NCBI RefSeq assembly: GCF_019468565.1
Contig: NZ_CP080521.1
Coordinates: forward strand, 6,510,001-6,574,000
Length of the DNA: 64,000 nucleotides
Direction of reading: 5' to 3'
Source of the DNA: Pseudonocardia sp. DSM 110487
GTDB lineage: Bacteria; Actinomycetota; Actinomycetes; Mycobacteriales; Pseudonocardiaceae
The notes beneath the pieces were generated by a model that was given only the letters and a program-made list of their open reading frames with translations, ran no database searches and was not told where the DNA came from. Position numbers and translations under genes: made by a program. Below, one piece after another: positions 33,623-42,366 of the stretch; positions within the stretch are counted from its first letter, which is position 1, and each line of letters opens with the position of its first letter.

Positions 33623-34518
33623 CGCCGCACCCCGGCGAACGCCGCGACGATCGCGGCCACCGCACCGGCGGCCGCGAGCGCGGCGCGCTTCCACATCGCC
33701 GGCAGGTCGCGCGTGGTCACCACCGGATCCGGTGGCAGGCCGTAGACCTCCGGTTCGTCGAGGAGCAGGAAGAACGCGCCGTCGCCGCCGACCCCGTCGG
33801 CCGGGTCGTGGCCGTAGAGGCGCGCCTCGGCGACGCCGGCCTTGTGGAGCACATCCACCCGCTCCGCGGCCCGCTCGCGTAGCTCGTCGAGCGGGCCGAA
33901 CTGGATCGAGTCGGTCGGGCACGCCTTGGCGCAGGCGGGCTCCATGCCGGCGCCGAGCCGGTCGTAGCAGAGCGTGCACTTCCACGCCCTGCCGTCCCCT
34001 GGCCGGATGTCGATCACGCCGTAGGGGCAGGCAGGGACGCAGTAGCCGCAGCCGTTGCAGATGTCCTCCTGCACGACGACGGTGCCGAACTCGGTGCGGA
34101 ACAGCGAGCCGGTCGGGCAGACGTCGAGGCACGCCGCGTGCGTGCAGTGCTTGCACACGTCCGAGGCCATCAGCCACTGCATCTCGCGGTCGGTTTCCAG
34201 GGCGCCCTGCGGCACGGACGGCATCCCGAGGTCGACCGCGTCTGATCGTGGCCGAGTCTGCTCGACGAACGCGACGTGCCGCCACGTCGAGGCACCCAGG
34301 CCCGCCGAGTTGTCGTAGGACATCCCGGTCAGGTCCAGGCCGTCCTCCGGGACCAGGTTCCACTCCTTGCAGGCCACCTCGCAGGCCTTGCAGCCGATGC
34401 AGACCGAGGTGTCGGTGAAGAAGCCGACCCGCTGTGGGTGCTCGGCGTCGTACCCGGCCTCGGCGGCCGGATCGGCCAGCGGGGCGGCCAGCCGCTGGTC
34501 GAGGGTGTATTCACCCAC
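33619..34518 (-). CDS. fdhB: Formate dehydrogenase iron-sulphur (beta) subunit
   Basis: This 299-residue ferredoxin-type protein has four [4Fe-4S] motifs: CIGCKACEVAC (residues 40-50), CKHCTHAACLDVCP, CNGCGYCVPACP and CTLCYDRLGAGMEPACAKACP. A C-terminal hydrophobic helix (ALAAAGAVAAIVAAFAGV) resembles the membrane anchor of FdnH-type beta subunits. It carries electrons from the selenoprotein alpha subunit to the membrane subunit. GTG 34518 overlaps the alpha stop (34511-34513), giving coupled translation. The longer frame to 34809 is inside fdhA and not used. Confidence 0.93.
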   Translation of the reverse strand: MGEYTLDQRLAAPLADPAAEAGYDAEHPQRVGFFTDTSVCIGCKACEVACKEWNLVPEDGLDLTGMSYDNSAGLGASTWRHVAFVEQTRPRSDAVDLGMPSVPQGALETDREMQWLMASDVCKHCTHAACLDVCPTGSLFRTEFGTVVVQEDICNGCGYCVPACPYGVIDIRPGDGRAWKCTLCYDRLGAGMEPACAKACPTDSIQFGPLDELRERAAERVDVLHKAGVAEARLYGHDPADGVGGDGAFFLLLDEPEVYGLPPDPVVTTRDLPAMWKRAALAAAGAVAAIVAAFAGVRR

Positions 34519-37500
34519 GTCGCCCTCCGTCCGTCGTCGCGTCTCTTGTGGTCGCGTCCGTTGTGGTCGCAGCCATCCCGGTGCGCTCGGTGATGCCGGC
34601 CCGCCGCTGGTAGGTCTCGACCAACGCGAGGCGCGCAGGGCCGCGCGGACGCCGTCCGGGGCGGATGTCGCAGGTGTCCGCCTTCGTGGGCTGGATGTGC
34701 ACGTTCGGGTCGAGGATGATCGGCAGCAGCTCGTTCGCCGCGTCGCCGGTCGAGATCCCGTTCGGTCCCCAGTGGTAGGGCAGGCCGATCTGGTGGATCG
34801 TGCGCCCACCCACCCGGAGAGGCCGCATTCGCTCGGTGACGAGCACCCGCGCCTCGATCGCCGCGCGCGCGCTCACGATCGTCGCCCAGCCCATGTGCTC
34901 GAGGCCCCGCTCGGCCGCGAGCGCCGGGGAGACCTCACAGAACATCTCCGGCTGCAGCTCGGACAGGTACGGCAGCCACCGGCTCATCCCGCCCGCGGTG
35001 TGGTGCTCGGTGAGCCGGTAGGTGGTGAACACGTACGGGAAGACGTCCGCTCCCGGGGTGCCGTCGCTCGGGGCGTACCGGTTGAGCCGGTGCGGGAACA
35101 CCCGCCGGGCCGGGTTCGCCTGCTGTCCGTAGAGCGGGTTCCCGACCGGCGACTCTGCGGGCTCGTAGTGGGCGGGCAGCGGGCCGTCGGCGAGCCCTGC
35201 CGGCACGTAGAGCCAGCCGCGGCCGTCGGCCTGCATGATGAACGGGTCGGTGCCGGCGAGCGCGTCCTGCCGCTCGGCACCCTCGGGTGGCTGGTAGTCG
35301 GGACGTTTGGTGGCCTCGAAGTCGGGGACGTCGTGGCCCACCCACTTCTCCTGGTCGGCGTCCCACCAGACGTAGGCCTTGCGCTCGCTCCACGGTCTCC
35401 CGTCCGGGTCGGCGGACGCACGGTTGTAGAGCAGGCGGCGGTTGGCGGGCCACGCCCAGCCCCACTCCGGCGCCACCCAGTTCTGCTCCCCGCCGGGTCT
35501 GCGGCGTGCGGTCTGGTTGACCCCGTCGGCGAACGCGCCGCAGTAGATCCAGCAGCCGCAGCGGGTGGAGCCGTCGGCCTTCAGCGCGGTGAAGGCCGAC
35601 AGCGGCGCGCCGTCACCGTCCCAGCCGTTGATCTCGGCGAGCACCGCCTCGGCGTCCGGCTCAGCGTGAGGGCCGATCGTCGGGTAGTCCCACGTCAGGT
35701 CGAGGACGGCCCGGTCCCGCTCGGCTTCCCCGGGTGCGGGTGTCCCGCGGTCTTCGGCCGCGAGCTTCTCCCGGATCCTCCGGCCGAGGTGGTAGTAGAA
35801 CCACAGCTCGCTGCGCTGGTCGCCCCGCGGCTCGACGGCCTTGTGGTGCCACTGCAGCAGCCGCTGGGTGTTGGTGAACGTGCCGTCCTTCTCCACGTGC
35901 GCGGCGGCGGGCAGGAAGAACACCTCGGTGCCGATGTCCTCCGTCGTGAGCTCGCCCGACTCGATCTCCGGACCGTCCTTCCAGAACGTCGCGCTCTCGA
36001 CCATGTACAGGTCGCGCACCACGAGCCACTTCAGGTTGGCCAGCCCGATCCGGTTCATCCGCGAGTTCGCCGTGCCCACCGCGGGGTTCTCCCCCACCAG
36101 GAAGTAGCCCTCTGCTCCGCCGTCGGCCTGCTTGACCACGGTGTCGTAGTTGGAGTGCCCGCTGGTCAGCCGGGGCAGATAGCCGAAACAGAAGTCGTTC
36201 TCCGCGGTCGCCGCCTCGCCCCACCACGCCTTCAACAAGCTGACGATGTAGGTGTCCAGGTTCCCCCAGAACCCCGTGCTCCCGGCGCCCGACGAGATGT
36301 ACTCCCGCAGGTCCAGGTGCTCGTGGGCGTGGGGCATCGGCAGGTACCCCGGCAGGATGTTGAACAGCGTCGGGATGTCGGTCGACCCCTGGATCGACGC
36401 GTGCCCACGCAGCGCGAGGATCCCTCCACCGGGACGGCCGATGTTGCCCAGCAGCAGCTGCAGGATCGAGGCCGTCCGGATGTACTGCACGCCGACGGTG
36501 TGGTGGGTCCAGCCGACGGCATAGGCGATCGCCGTGGTCCGGTCGGGCCCCGAGTTGCGGGTGACGATCTCCGCGATGCGGAGGAACTCCCGCTCCGAGA
36601 TGCCGCAGATGTCGGCGACCGTCGCCGGTGTGTACCGGGCGAAATGCCGCTTGAGCAGCTGGAACACGCAGCGCGGGTGCTGCAGGGTGTCGTCCCGATG
36701 CGGCATGCCGTGGAACGTCCCACCACCGGAGCCTGCCGTCTCGGTCGACGACGAATCCCTCATCCGCTCCCCGTGCGCGTCACCGCCGGGGGCGTCGCGC
36801 TGCATTGTCGCCCACTGGTCGCGCAGCCCGGCTGCCGCCGCGACCTCAGCGCCCTCGTACTGCCACGTCGACTGGTCGTAGTGGCGTCCCTCGGCGTCGA
36901 AGCCCGAGAACAGCCCGTCGAGGTCCTCGGTGTCGCGGAAGTCCTCCCGCAGGATCATGGGCGCGTTCGTGTAGTGGACGACGTAGTCGCGGAACCACCT
37001 GTCGTGCTCCAGCACGTAGTGGATCAGCCCGCCGAGGAACGCGATGTCGGTGCCGGCGCGCAGCGGGACATGGACGTCCGCGAGGGCGCTCGTCCGGCTG
37101 AACCGGGGGTCGACGTGCAGGATGGTCGCGCCGCGCGCCTTCGCCTCCATCACCCACTGGAACCCCACCGGGTGGCACTCGGCCATGTTCGAGCCCTGGA
37201 TCAGGATGCAGTCGGCGTTCTGCAGGTCCTGCTGGAACGTGGTGGCGCCACCGCGGCCGAAGCTGGTCCCCAGACCGGGGACGGTGGAGGAGTGTCAAAT
37301 ACGGGCCTGGTTCTCGATCTCCACAGCGCCGAGGGCGGTGTAGAGCTTCTTCATCAGGTAGTTCTCTTCGTTGTCCAGTGTCGCGCCGCCGAGGCTGGCG
37401 AAGCCCAGCGTCCGGTTCAGGACCCGGCCCTTCTCGTCCCTGTCCTCCCACGTCCGCCGCCGCGTCTCGATCACCCGGTCGGCGATCATGTCCATGGCCG

Positions 37501-37864
37501 CGTCGAGGTCGAGGTCCTCCCACTCCGTGCCGCCCGGCCTGCGGTAGCGGACCTTCGTCTGCCGGGTCGGCGCGGTGACCAGCTGATGGCTGGCAGACCC
37601 CTTCGGGCACAGGCGGCCCCGGGAGATCGGGGAGTCGGGGTCGCCCTCGATCTGCGTGACCCGATCGCCTTCGACGTAGACCTGCTGGCCACAGCCGACG
37701 GCGCAGTACGGGCAGACCGATTTCACCATCCGGTCGGCCGTCTCGGTACGGGCGGTCAGGCTCCGGCTCCGGGCGGATTTCGCGGCCGCGCCCCGGCCCA
37801 GCCGATCACGCCCGGCGAGCTGACGGACGACGGGCCACAGATCGATGAAGGTCCGCGCACTCAC
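34511..37864 (-). CDS. fdhA: Selenocysteine-containing formate dehydrogenase alpha subunit
   Basis: This is one gene of 1,118 codons read through an in-frame TGA at 37295-37297 (residue 190). The TGA lies in ENQARI-U-HSSTVPGLG, exactly where formate dehydrogenases carry Sec or Cys followed by His. Upstream are the [4Fe-4S] cysteines C51-x2-C54-x3-C58-x27-C86 (CPYCAVGCGQ ... RLCPKGS). Downstream are the molybdopterin domains (GSNMAECHPVGFQW, YAVGWTHHTVGVQ, GRPGGGILALRG) and a C-terminal dinucleotide-binding domain (TTYRLTEHHTAGGM). No twin-arginine signal is visible, so the active site may face the cytoplasm. The start is GTG 37864. A normal annotation would split it into two broken genes. Synthesis depends on the selA, selB, selC and selD genes nearby. 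Confidence 0.96.
37266..37297 (-). promoter_or_regulatory. Sec codon (UGA) and bacterial SECIS hairpin in fdhA
   Basis: On the minus strand UGA (37297-37295) is followed 12 bases later by GTCCCC-GGTCT-GGGGAC (37282-37266): a perfect 6-bp stem with loop GGUCU, so the loop starts 18 bases after UGA. E. coli fdhF has the same GGUCU in its SelB-binding loop at a similar distance. This, not a mutation, explains the in-frame stop. Confidence 0.93.
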
Positions 37865-37909
37865 GTGCAGGGGCTTCTCCCGATGGCACCGCAGGAAACA
37901 TGGGATCGG

Positions 37910-39058
37910 CTAACGGTCGAGCAATGCGCGGTCACCTCTCAGCAGGGCACGCAGCCGAGCCACCCGCGCGGGCCATGCCCATTCCTTCCGCATCCACGCC
38001 CGGCCGGCGGCCCCCATCGCCCGCGCGCGGTCCGGGTCGGCGAGCAGGCGCGCCACCGCGGACGCGACGGCCGTCACGTCGCGCCCGTCGACGACGTGGC
38101 CGGTGCGCCCCTCCTGGACCGTCTCGGGCGCCCCGCCCGACTCGCCCGCGACGACCGGGAGCCCGGCGGCCGCCGCTTCGAGGAGAACGATGCCGAGACC
38201 CTCGACGTCGAGGCCGCCGCCGCGGGTGCGGCACGGCATGGCGAAGACGTCGCCGACCGCGTGATGGGCCGGCAGGTCGGCCGCGGGCACGCCGCCGGCG
38301 AACACGACGTGCTCGTCCACCCCGGCGGCCCGGACCAACCGCCGCAGCCGCGCGGCGGCTGGACCGTCGCCGACGACGAGCAGCCGCGCTCCCGGTACGC
38401 GATCGCGCACGAGCGGCATGGCGCGGATCAGCATGTCCTGCCCCTTGCGCGCCACCAGCCGCGACACGCACACCACGAGCGGCGCGTCGCCGACGCGGTA
38501 GCGCCTGCGCAGCTCCGCGCGCGCGGCCGGGTCCGGCCGGAACCGCTCGGTGTCGATCCCGGCGGGCAGCACCTCCAGTGCCGCCTGCGGTCCGAACGCG
38601 GCCGCGACCCGGGAGCGGGTGTAGCGGGAGATCGTGGTGAGCACGTCGGCGTCGGCTCCGATCCGGCGCAGCGTCTGGCGTCCGCCGGGCAGCATCGACC
38701 AGCCGACCTCGTGACCGTGTGTACTCCCGACCACGCGCTCGACGCCCGCGCGCCGGCGCAGGTGCGGGCCGAGCAGCGCGAGCGGCGCCGCCGCGCCGAA
38801 CCAGACGGTGGTGGCGCCGTGCTCGCGGGCCAGCGCGATGGCGCGGGCGGCCACGGCGGGGACGGGGAGCATGAGCGACGTCTCGTGCCGGTGCACCGGG
38901 ACGGGCGAGGCCGCGTCGAACTCCGCTGCTCCCGGCCACGCGGGTGCGTAGACGGCGAGCTCCCCGCGGGGCAAACGGTCGGCGAACGCGTGCAGGTAGG
39001 TCTGGATTCCGCCGGTGCGGGGTGGGAAGTCGTTGGTCACGAGGAGCGTGCGCGCCAC
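37910..39058 (-). CDS. pimB: GT4 mannosyltransferase PimB-like
   Basis: This 382-residue GT-B glycosyltransferase begins ARTLLVTNDFPPRTGGIQTYL, the acceptor-side motif of PimB/PimB' enzymes. It has VVGSTHGHEVGWSMLPGGR, LPAGIDTERFRP and the donor-site DVEGLGIVLLEAAAAGLPVV with the E-x7-E motif. PimB adds the second mannose of phosphatidylinositol dimannoside at the inner membrane from GDP-mannose. Position matches Rv2188c. It is 45 bases upstream of fdhA on the same strand; the small gap leaves little room for a separate fdh promoter, so read-through is possible. Confidence 0.92.
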   Translation of the reverse strand: MARTLLVTNDFPPRTGGIQTYLHAFADRLPRGELAVYAPAWPGAAEFDAASPVPVHRHETSLMLPVPAVAARAIALAREHGATTVWFGAAAPLALLGPHLRRRAGVERVVGSTHGHEVGWSMLPGGRQTLRRIGADADVLTTISRYTRSRVAAAFGPQAALEVLPAGIDTERFRPDPAARAELRRRYRVGDAPLVVCVSRLVARKGQDMLIRAMPLVRDRVPGARLLVVGDGPAAARLRRLVRAAGVDEHVVFAGGVPAADLPAHHAVGDVFAMPCRTRGGGLDVEGLGIVLLEAAAAGLPVVAGESGGAPETVQEGRTGHVVDGRDVTAVASAVARLLADPDRARAMGAAGRAWMRKEWAWPARVARLRALLRGDRALLDR

Positions 39059-39153
39059 CGCGCGACGCTATCCGTTCGCACCGGGCGATCGGGCGGCGGC
39101 CGGTCCACCCGGCCGGCCGCCGCCCGTTCCGGGGAGCGGACGAGGTCTTCTCG

Positions 39154-40248
39154 CTACAGGCGGCGCGCGCCCGTGAGCGGACGACGGGAGATGTCCGAGT
39201 ACTTGACGACGTCGCCGGTCTGCGGAGCGTTGATCATCATGTTGTTGCCGACGTAGATGCCCACGTGGCTCACCGGCTGGTAGAAGAAGAGCAGGTCGCC
39301 GGGCTGGAGCTGGTCGCGGGACACAGGAGCGCCCACCCGAGCCTGCTGGCTGCTCGACCGCGGCAGCGTGATCCCGACCTTCTGGAACGCCCACGACGTG
39401 AGACCCGAGCAGTCGAACGAGCTGGGACCTTCCGCGCCGTAGCGGTAGGGCTTGCCCAGCATCTCGACGGCCGCCTTCGCCGCCTGCACGCCGGCGCCGG
39501 AGCCCGCGATGACGCTCGGCCCCGTCAGCGTGGGGCCGTTGCGCTGGCGCCGCTGCTGCGGGCTGAGCCGGTCGAGGAGGCGCTGGGCCTCGTCGATCCG
39601 CTTCTCGGCGTCGCGCTTGCGGTTCTCGACGTCCTCCTCGGCCTTTGCCGCCTCGTCGGCGGCCGCCTGCGCACGCGAGACGGCGGCGTCGGCCTCGATC
39701 CGCTTCTGGGCGGTGTCGTCGACCTTCGCCAGCAGCTCGTCGAGCTTGTCCTGGTACTCGGACGCGAGGGTCTCGATGGCCGACATCTGGTCGAGGAACT
39801 CCTGCGGCGAACGGCTCGCGAGCAAGGCGTTGAGCTGATCGAGGTTGCCGCTCTCGAACGTGGACAACGCCACGCTGTCGATCTCGATGCGGAACTGTTC
39901 CTCGTCCAGGACCGCGGATTCGAGGGCCGCCTTGGCGGGGTCGACCGCGGCCTGCAGCGTGCCGAGTTCCGACTGCCGCGCCGCGAGGGCGTCCTTCGCG
40001 GCGTGCCACTCCTCGGTGAGGGCCTCCGCCTCGTGGTTGACCTGCTCGAGCCGCTGCGCGGCGTCCTGCGCGTTGTCGGGCGGGTCCTGCTGTGCGGCGG
40101 CGGGGGAAGCGCCGACCAGCAGCGACATGATCAGGATCAGGCCGACCGACCCGACCGAAGAGGCCGACCGGCCGGGGCGACGCAGGCGTCGCAGGATCGG
40201 GAAGAAGGGCTTCCGAGGCCCCGACGAGGTGCGTCGACGCGACTCCAC
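39154..40248 (-). CDS. Secreted NlpC/P60 peptidoglycan endopeptidase
   Basis: This 364-residue exported hydrolase has a basic N-terminus with RRLRRPGR, a hydrophobic signal (VGLILIMSLLVGASPAAA), and a long coiled coil (about 65-230, many DELLAKVDD and KRDAEKRIDEA stretches). The C-terminal NlpC/P60 domain has catalytic Cys in FDCSGLTSWAFQKVG, His in SVSHVGIYVGNN-type context (PVSHVGIYVG), and a third polar residue downstream. It is the RipA/RipD/Rv2190c type that cleaves D-Glu-mDAP bonds during growth. GTG 40248 is chosen for AGGAG about 11 bases upstream and a normal signal length; a longer frame reaches 40335. Confidence 0.88.
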   Translation of the reverse strand: MESRRRTSSGPRKPFFPILRRLRRPGRSASSVGSVGLILIMSLLVGASPAAAQQDPPDNAQDAAQRLEQVNHEAEALTEEWHAAKDALAARQSELGTLQAAVDPAKAALESAVLDEEQFRIEIDSVALSTFESGNLDQLNALLASRSPQEFLDQMSAIETLASEYQDKLDELLAKVDDTAQKRIEADAAVSRAQAAADEAAKAEEDVENRKRDAEKRIDEAQRLLDRLSPQQRRQRNGPTLTGPSVIAGSGAGVQAAKAAVEMLGKPYRYGAEGPSSFDCSGLTSWAFQKVGITLPRSSSQQARVGAPVSRDQLQPGDLLFFYQPVSHVGIYVGNNMMINAPQTGDVVKYSDISRRPLTGARRL

Positions 40249-40497
40249 GCGGACGAATCTCCTCTCGCGACCCCGCGTGATTACCCGATCGGGGGAAGGG
40301 GGAGCGCCGATCGGGGTATCGCGCGGTGACCTCACGTTGCCACTCGCTGTCGAATGGCTGACGCGCCGTAAGGTCTCGCGGAGATTACGGAGCAGCGCGG
40401 GGCACGTCCAACCCGGGGGTCACTTGCCGTGGCGCGCGGCATGACGTCACCTGCATGCACGCAGCGCAGCGAATATGCCGCTTACGTGGAGTTCTGA

Positions 40498-40776
40498 TCA
40501 CCCTGCGTCACGGACGGCTCCCCCGTTCCCCGCATCCCGTGGCGTTCGGCGCGGTGTGGTGGCCACCAACCGCAATCTCGGCACCAGTCCTTGATCGGCC
40601 AGCACAGCGAGCGCACGCCGCTCCGGTGCGTCGAGCTGCACGATCGGCGCGCCGGACGGCGCTTCCGGGTCATGATCCGCGGGGGCCGCCGGCGCCGGAG
40701 CACCCAGCAGCACGCCGATCACGCACTCGCCACATGCCACGCCGCGCACGGCACAACCGTCACAGTCGATGATCAT
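40498..40776 (-). CDS. Conserved small protein with MIIDCDGC N-terminus
   Basis: This 92-residue soluble protein begins MIIDCDGCAVRGVACGECVIGVLLG, giving four cysteines in the first 20 residues (C5, C8, C15, C18) in a D-C-x-x-C ... C-x-x-C arrangement suited to zinc or iron-sulphur binding. APERRALAVLADQGLVPRLRLV follows. Similar proteins with this N-terminus are widespread in actinobacteria next to NlpC/P60 genes, from memory. The function is unknown. The region 40249-40497 between this gene and the NlpC gene (249 bases) has no gene. Confidence 0.72.
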   Translation of the reverse strand: MIIDCDGCAVRGVACGECVIGVLLGAPAPAAPADHDPEAPSGAPIVQLDAPERRALAVLADQGLVPRLRLVATTPRRTPRDAGNGGAVRDAG

Positions 40777-40914
40777 CTCTGCTCCCTCGACGGTTCGGAC
40801 GAGCCGGTCGCCGTCCGATGCGCGCGACGTTAGGAGCGACCTCCGACAATTCCACTCCGAGCAGAAGCCCGGTGGCCTTGGAACGCGCCGCTACGCGACC
40901 AGCGGGCGGGTCGG

Positions 40915-42258
40915 CTATCCCCGCACCAGCCGGGTGAGCAGCACCGCGGAAGGCACGGCGTGGGCGCCGCTGCGCCGGACCGACTCCACGACGGCTCGGT
41001 CGGACGTGGCCACCACGACGGGCCTGCCCTGTGGCTCGGCCGCCACGAGGTCGCGGATGACGTCGTCGGCCAGCACGCCCGCGTCGCTGAAGAGCACCCG
41101 CACGCCACGAGATCCGCGCGGCGGCGCGGTGATCACTCCGGCGCCGTCGAACACGACGGTGATCTCCACCCCGGTGCGCGCCGCGAGTACGCCGAGCTGC
41201 CCGACGAGCCGGGACCGCTGGTCGGCGAGTGGGAGCTCGGGATAGCCGGTCTTGCTGACGTTGTAGCCGTCGACGACGAGGTGCAGCGACGGCACGACGA
41301 GCAGGGCGTCCAGCTCGGCGACGGTGCCGACCGCGGTGCCACCCCGCGTGGTGCGCGCGCCCGCGACCAGATCGCCGGGACGGGGCCCGCCACCACCGAG
41401 CGCGAGCTCGCGCCGCAGGCCGGTGAGCGCGCCGCCGAGCGTGTCCATCAGGAGCGCGAGGCGCACCTCGTCGGCCTTGCGTGCCTCCCGGGCGGCCTGC
41501 CGCGCGGCGGCCACTTCGGCCGCGGCCCGGTCGGCGCGCCTGCGCTCGGCCTCGGCGCGTTCCCGTTCGCGGTCGCGCTCGGCGACGGCGGCGGCGAGCT
41601 CGCGTTCGGCCCGCTGGCGCAGCTCGTCGGCCGCGCGCTCGGCGGCGGCCTGCGCGTCTCGGGCTGCCCGCAGCGTTGCCCCCTGCTCGGAGACACGGCG
41701 GCGCAGCTGCTGGTACTCGTGGTCGCGCTGCTGCCCGGCCGTGCGGGCCTGGGCGCGGGCCTCGGTGAGCTCGCCGCGCAGGCGTTCGAGCTCGACGGTG
41801 AGCTTGTCCACGCGGGAGAGCGCGGCGTCACGCTCCGCACGCAGCTCCCCCGCCTCGCCCCGGCGTGCTGCCGCCGCCACGGCCTCGCCCGCGTTCTCGT
41901 CGTCGTTCAGGAGTGCCGCGGCGGCGGCCATGAGCGGGTCGTCCGCGGCAGTGGTGAGCTCGCCGGGGCGATGCTCCTCCCACCAGGCCACGACGGCCGT
42001 GCGGAACGCCGCGGACGCCTCCAGCTCGGCGGTGAGCGCTGGGCCGCCGAGCTTGGCCCGCTTGGCGGGCGTGAACCGCGCCAGCCTCCGCAACGGCACG
42101 GGGACGTCCACGGCCGGCATCGCGCCGACGGCCGTGGCGGCGAGATCGGCGAGCCGGGAGCGCACCGCCTCCGGCAGCCTGGCCCAGTCGACCTGCCCTG
42201 GCGACAGGGCGGCCGCGCCCTCCTCGGGCGGGCCGGCCGTGCCGTCGGACCTGGACAT
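40915..42258 (-). CDS. NYN (YacP-like PIN) domain protein with long coiled coil
   Basis: This 447-residue protein has an N-terminal helical domain (about 20-115) and an Arg/Glu/Ala-rich coiled coil (about 135-275). The C-terminal NYN/PIN-like domain (about 320-447) contains LHLVVDGYNVSKTGYPELPL, VEITVVFDGAGV, VLFSDAGVLADDVIRDLVAAE and VVVATSDRAV. The acidic residues DGYN, FDGA, D-x-x-x-D and SD make the metal-dependent RNase site typical of YacP/NYN nucleases. The coiled coil may tether or oligomerise it. Its RNA target is unknown. It is divergent from the UvrC-like gene with 108 bases between. Confidence 0.85.
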   Translation of the reverse strand: MSRSDGTAGPPEEGAAALSPGQVDWARLPEAVRSRLADLAATAVGAMPAVDVPVPLRRLARFTPAKRAKLGGPALTAELEASAAFRTAVVAWWEEHRPGELTTAADDPLMAAAAALLNDDENAGEAVAAAARRGEAGELRAERDAALSRVDKLTVELERLRGELTEARAQARTAGQQRDHEYQQLRRRVSEQGATLRAARDAQAAAERAADELRQRAERELAAAVAERDRERERAEAERRRADRAAAEVAAARQAAREARKADEVRLALLMDTLGGALTGLRRELALGGGGPRPGDLVAGARTTRGGTAVGTVAELDALLVVPSLHLVVDGYNVSKTGYPELPLADQRSRLVGQLGVLAARTGVEITVVFDGAGVITAPPRGSRGVRVLFSDAGVLADDVIRDLVAAEPQGRPVVVATSDRAVVESVRRSGAHAVPSAVLLTRLVRG

Positions 42259-42366
42259 CGCTACAGGTTATCTGCGTTCCGGCCAGTTCACCGGTGACGC
42301 CGCGGTCACAATCCGTACGGAGAGACCCCGAAGAACTGTCGGAGCGTGTCGCTAGCGTCCCCGCCC

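Noticed and set aside
37295..37297. In-frame TGA in fdhA as a nonsense mutation or pseudogene
   Set aside because: The position equals the known Sec/Cys active site, a SECIS hairpin follows, and tRNA-Sec with selA, selB and selD are nearby; readthrough as selenocysteine is far more likely.
34367..39256. A 1,629-codon open frame on the plus strand opposite fdhA, fdhB and pimB
   Set aside because: It is antisense to well-supported genes, even keeping open across the fdhA Sec codon. In very GC-rich DNA such long shadow frames are common, and its composition (Arg, Val, Gly, Pro, His runs) matches no protein family.
40249..40497. c-di-AMP (ydaO) riboswitch upstream of the NlpC/P60 gene
   Set aside because: Actinobacterial cell-wall hydrolase genes often have one, so I looked for the GGGGTGAAT and CCCGAACCCGACAGCT-type core segments on the minus strand. 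Neither is present.
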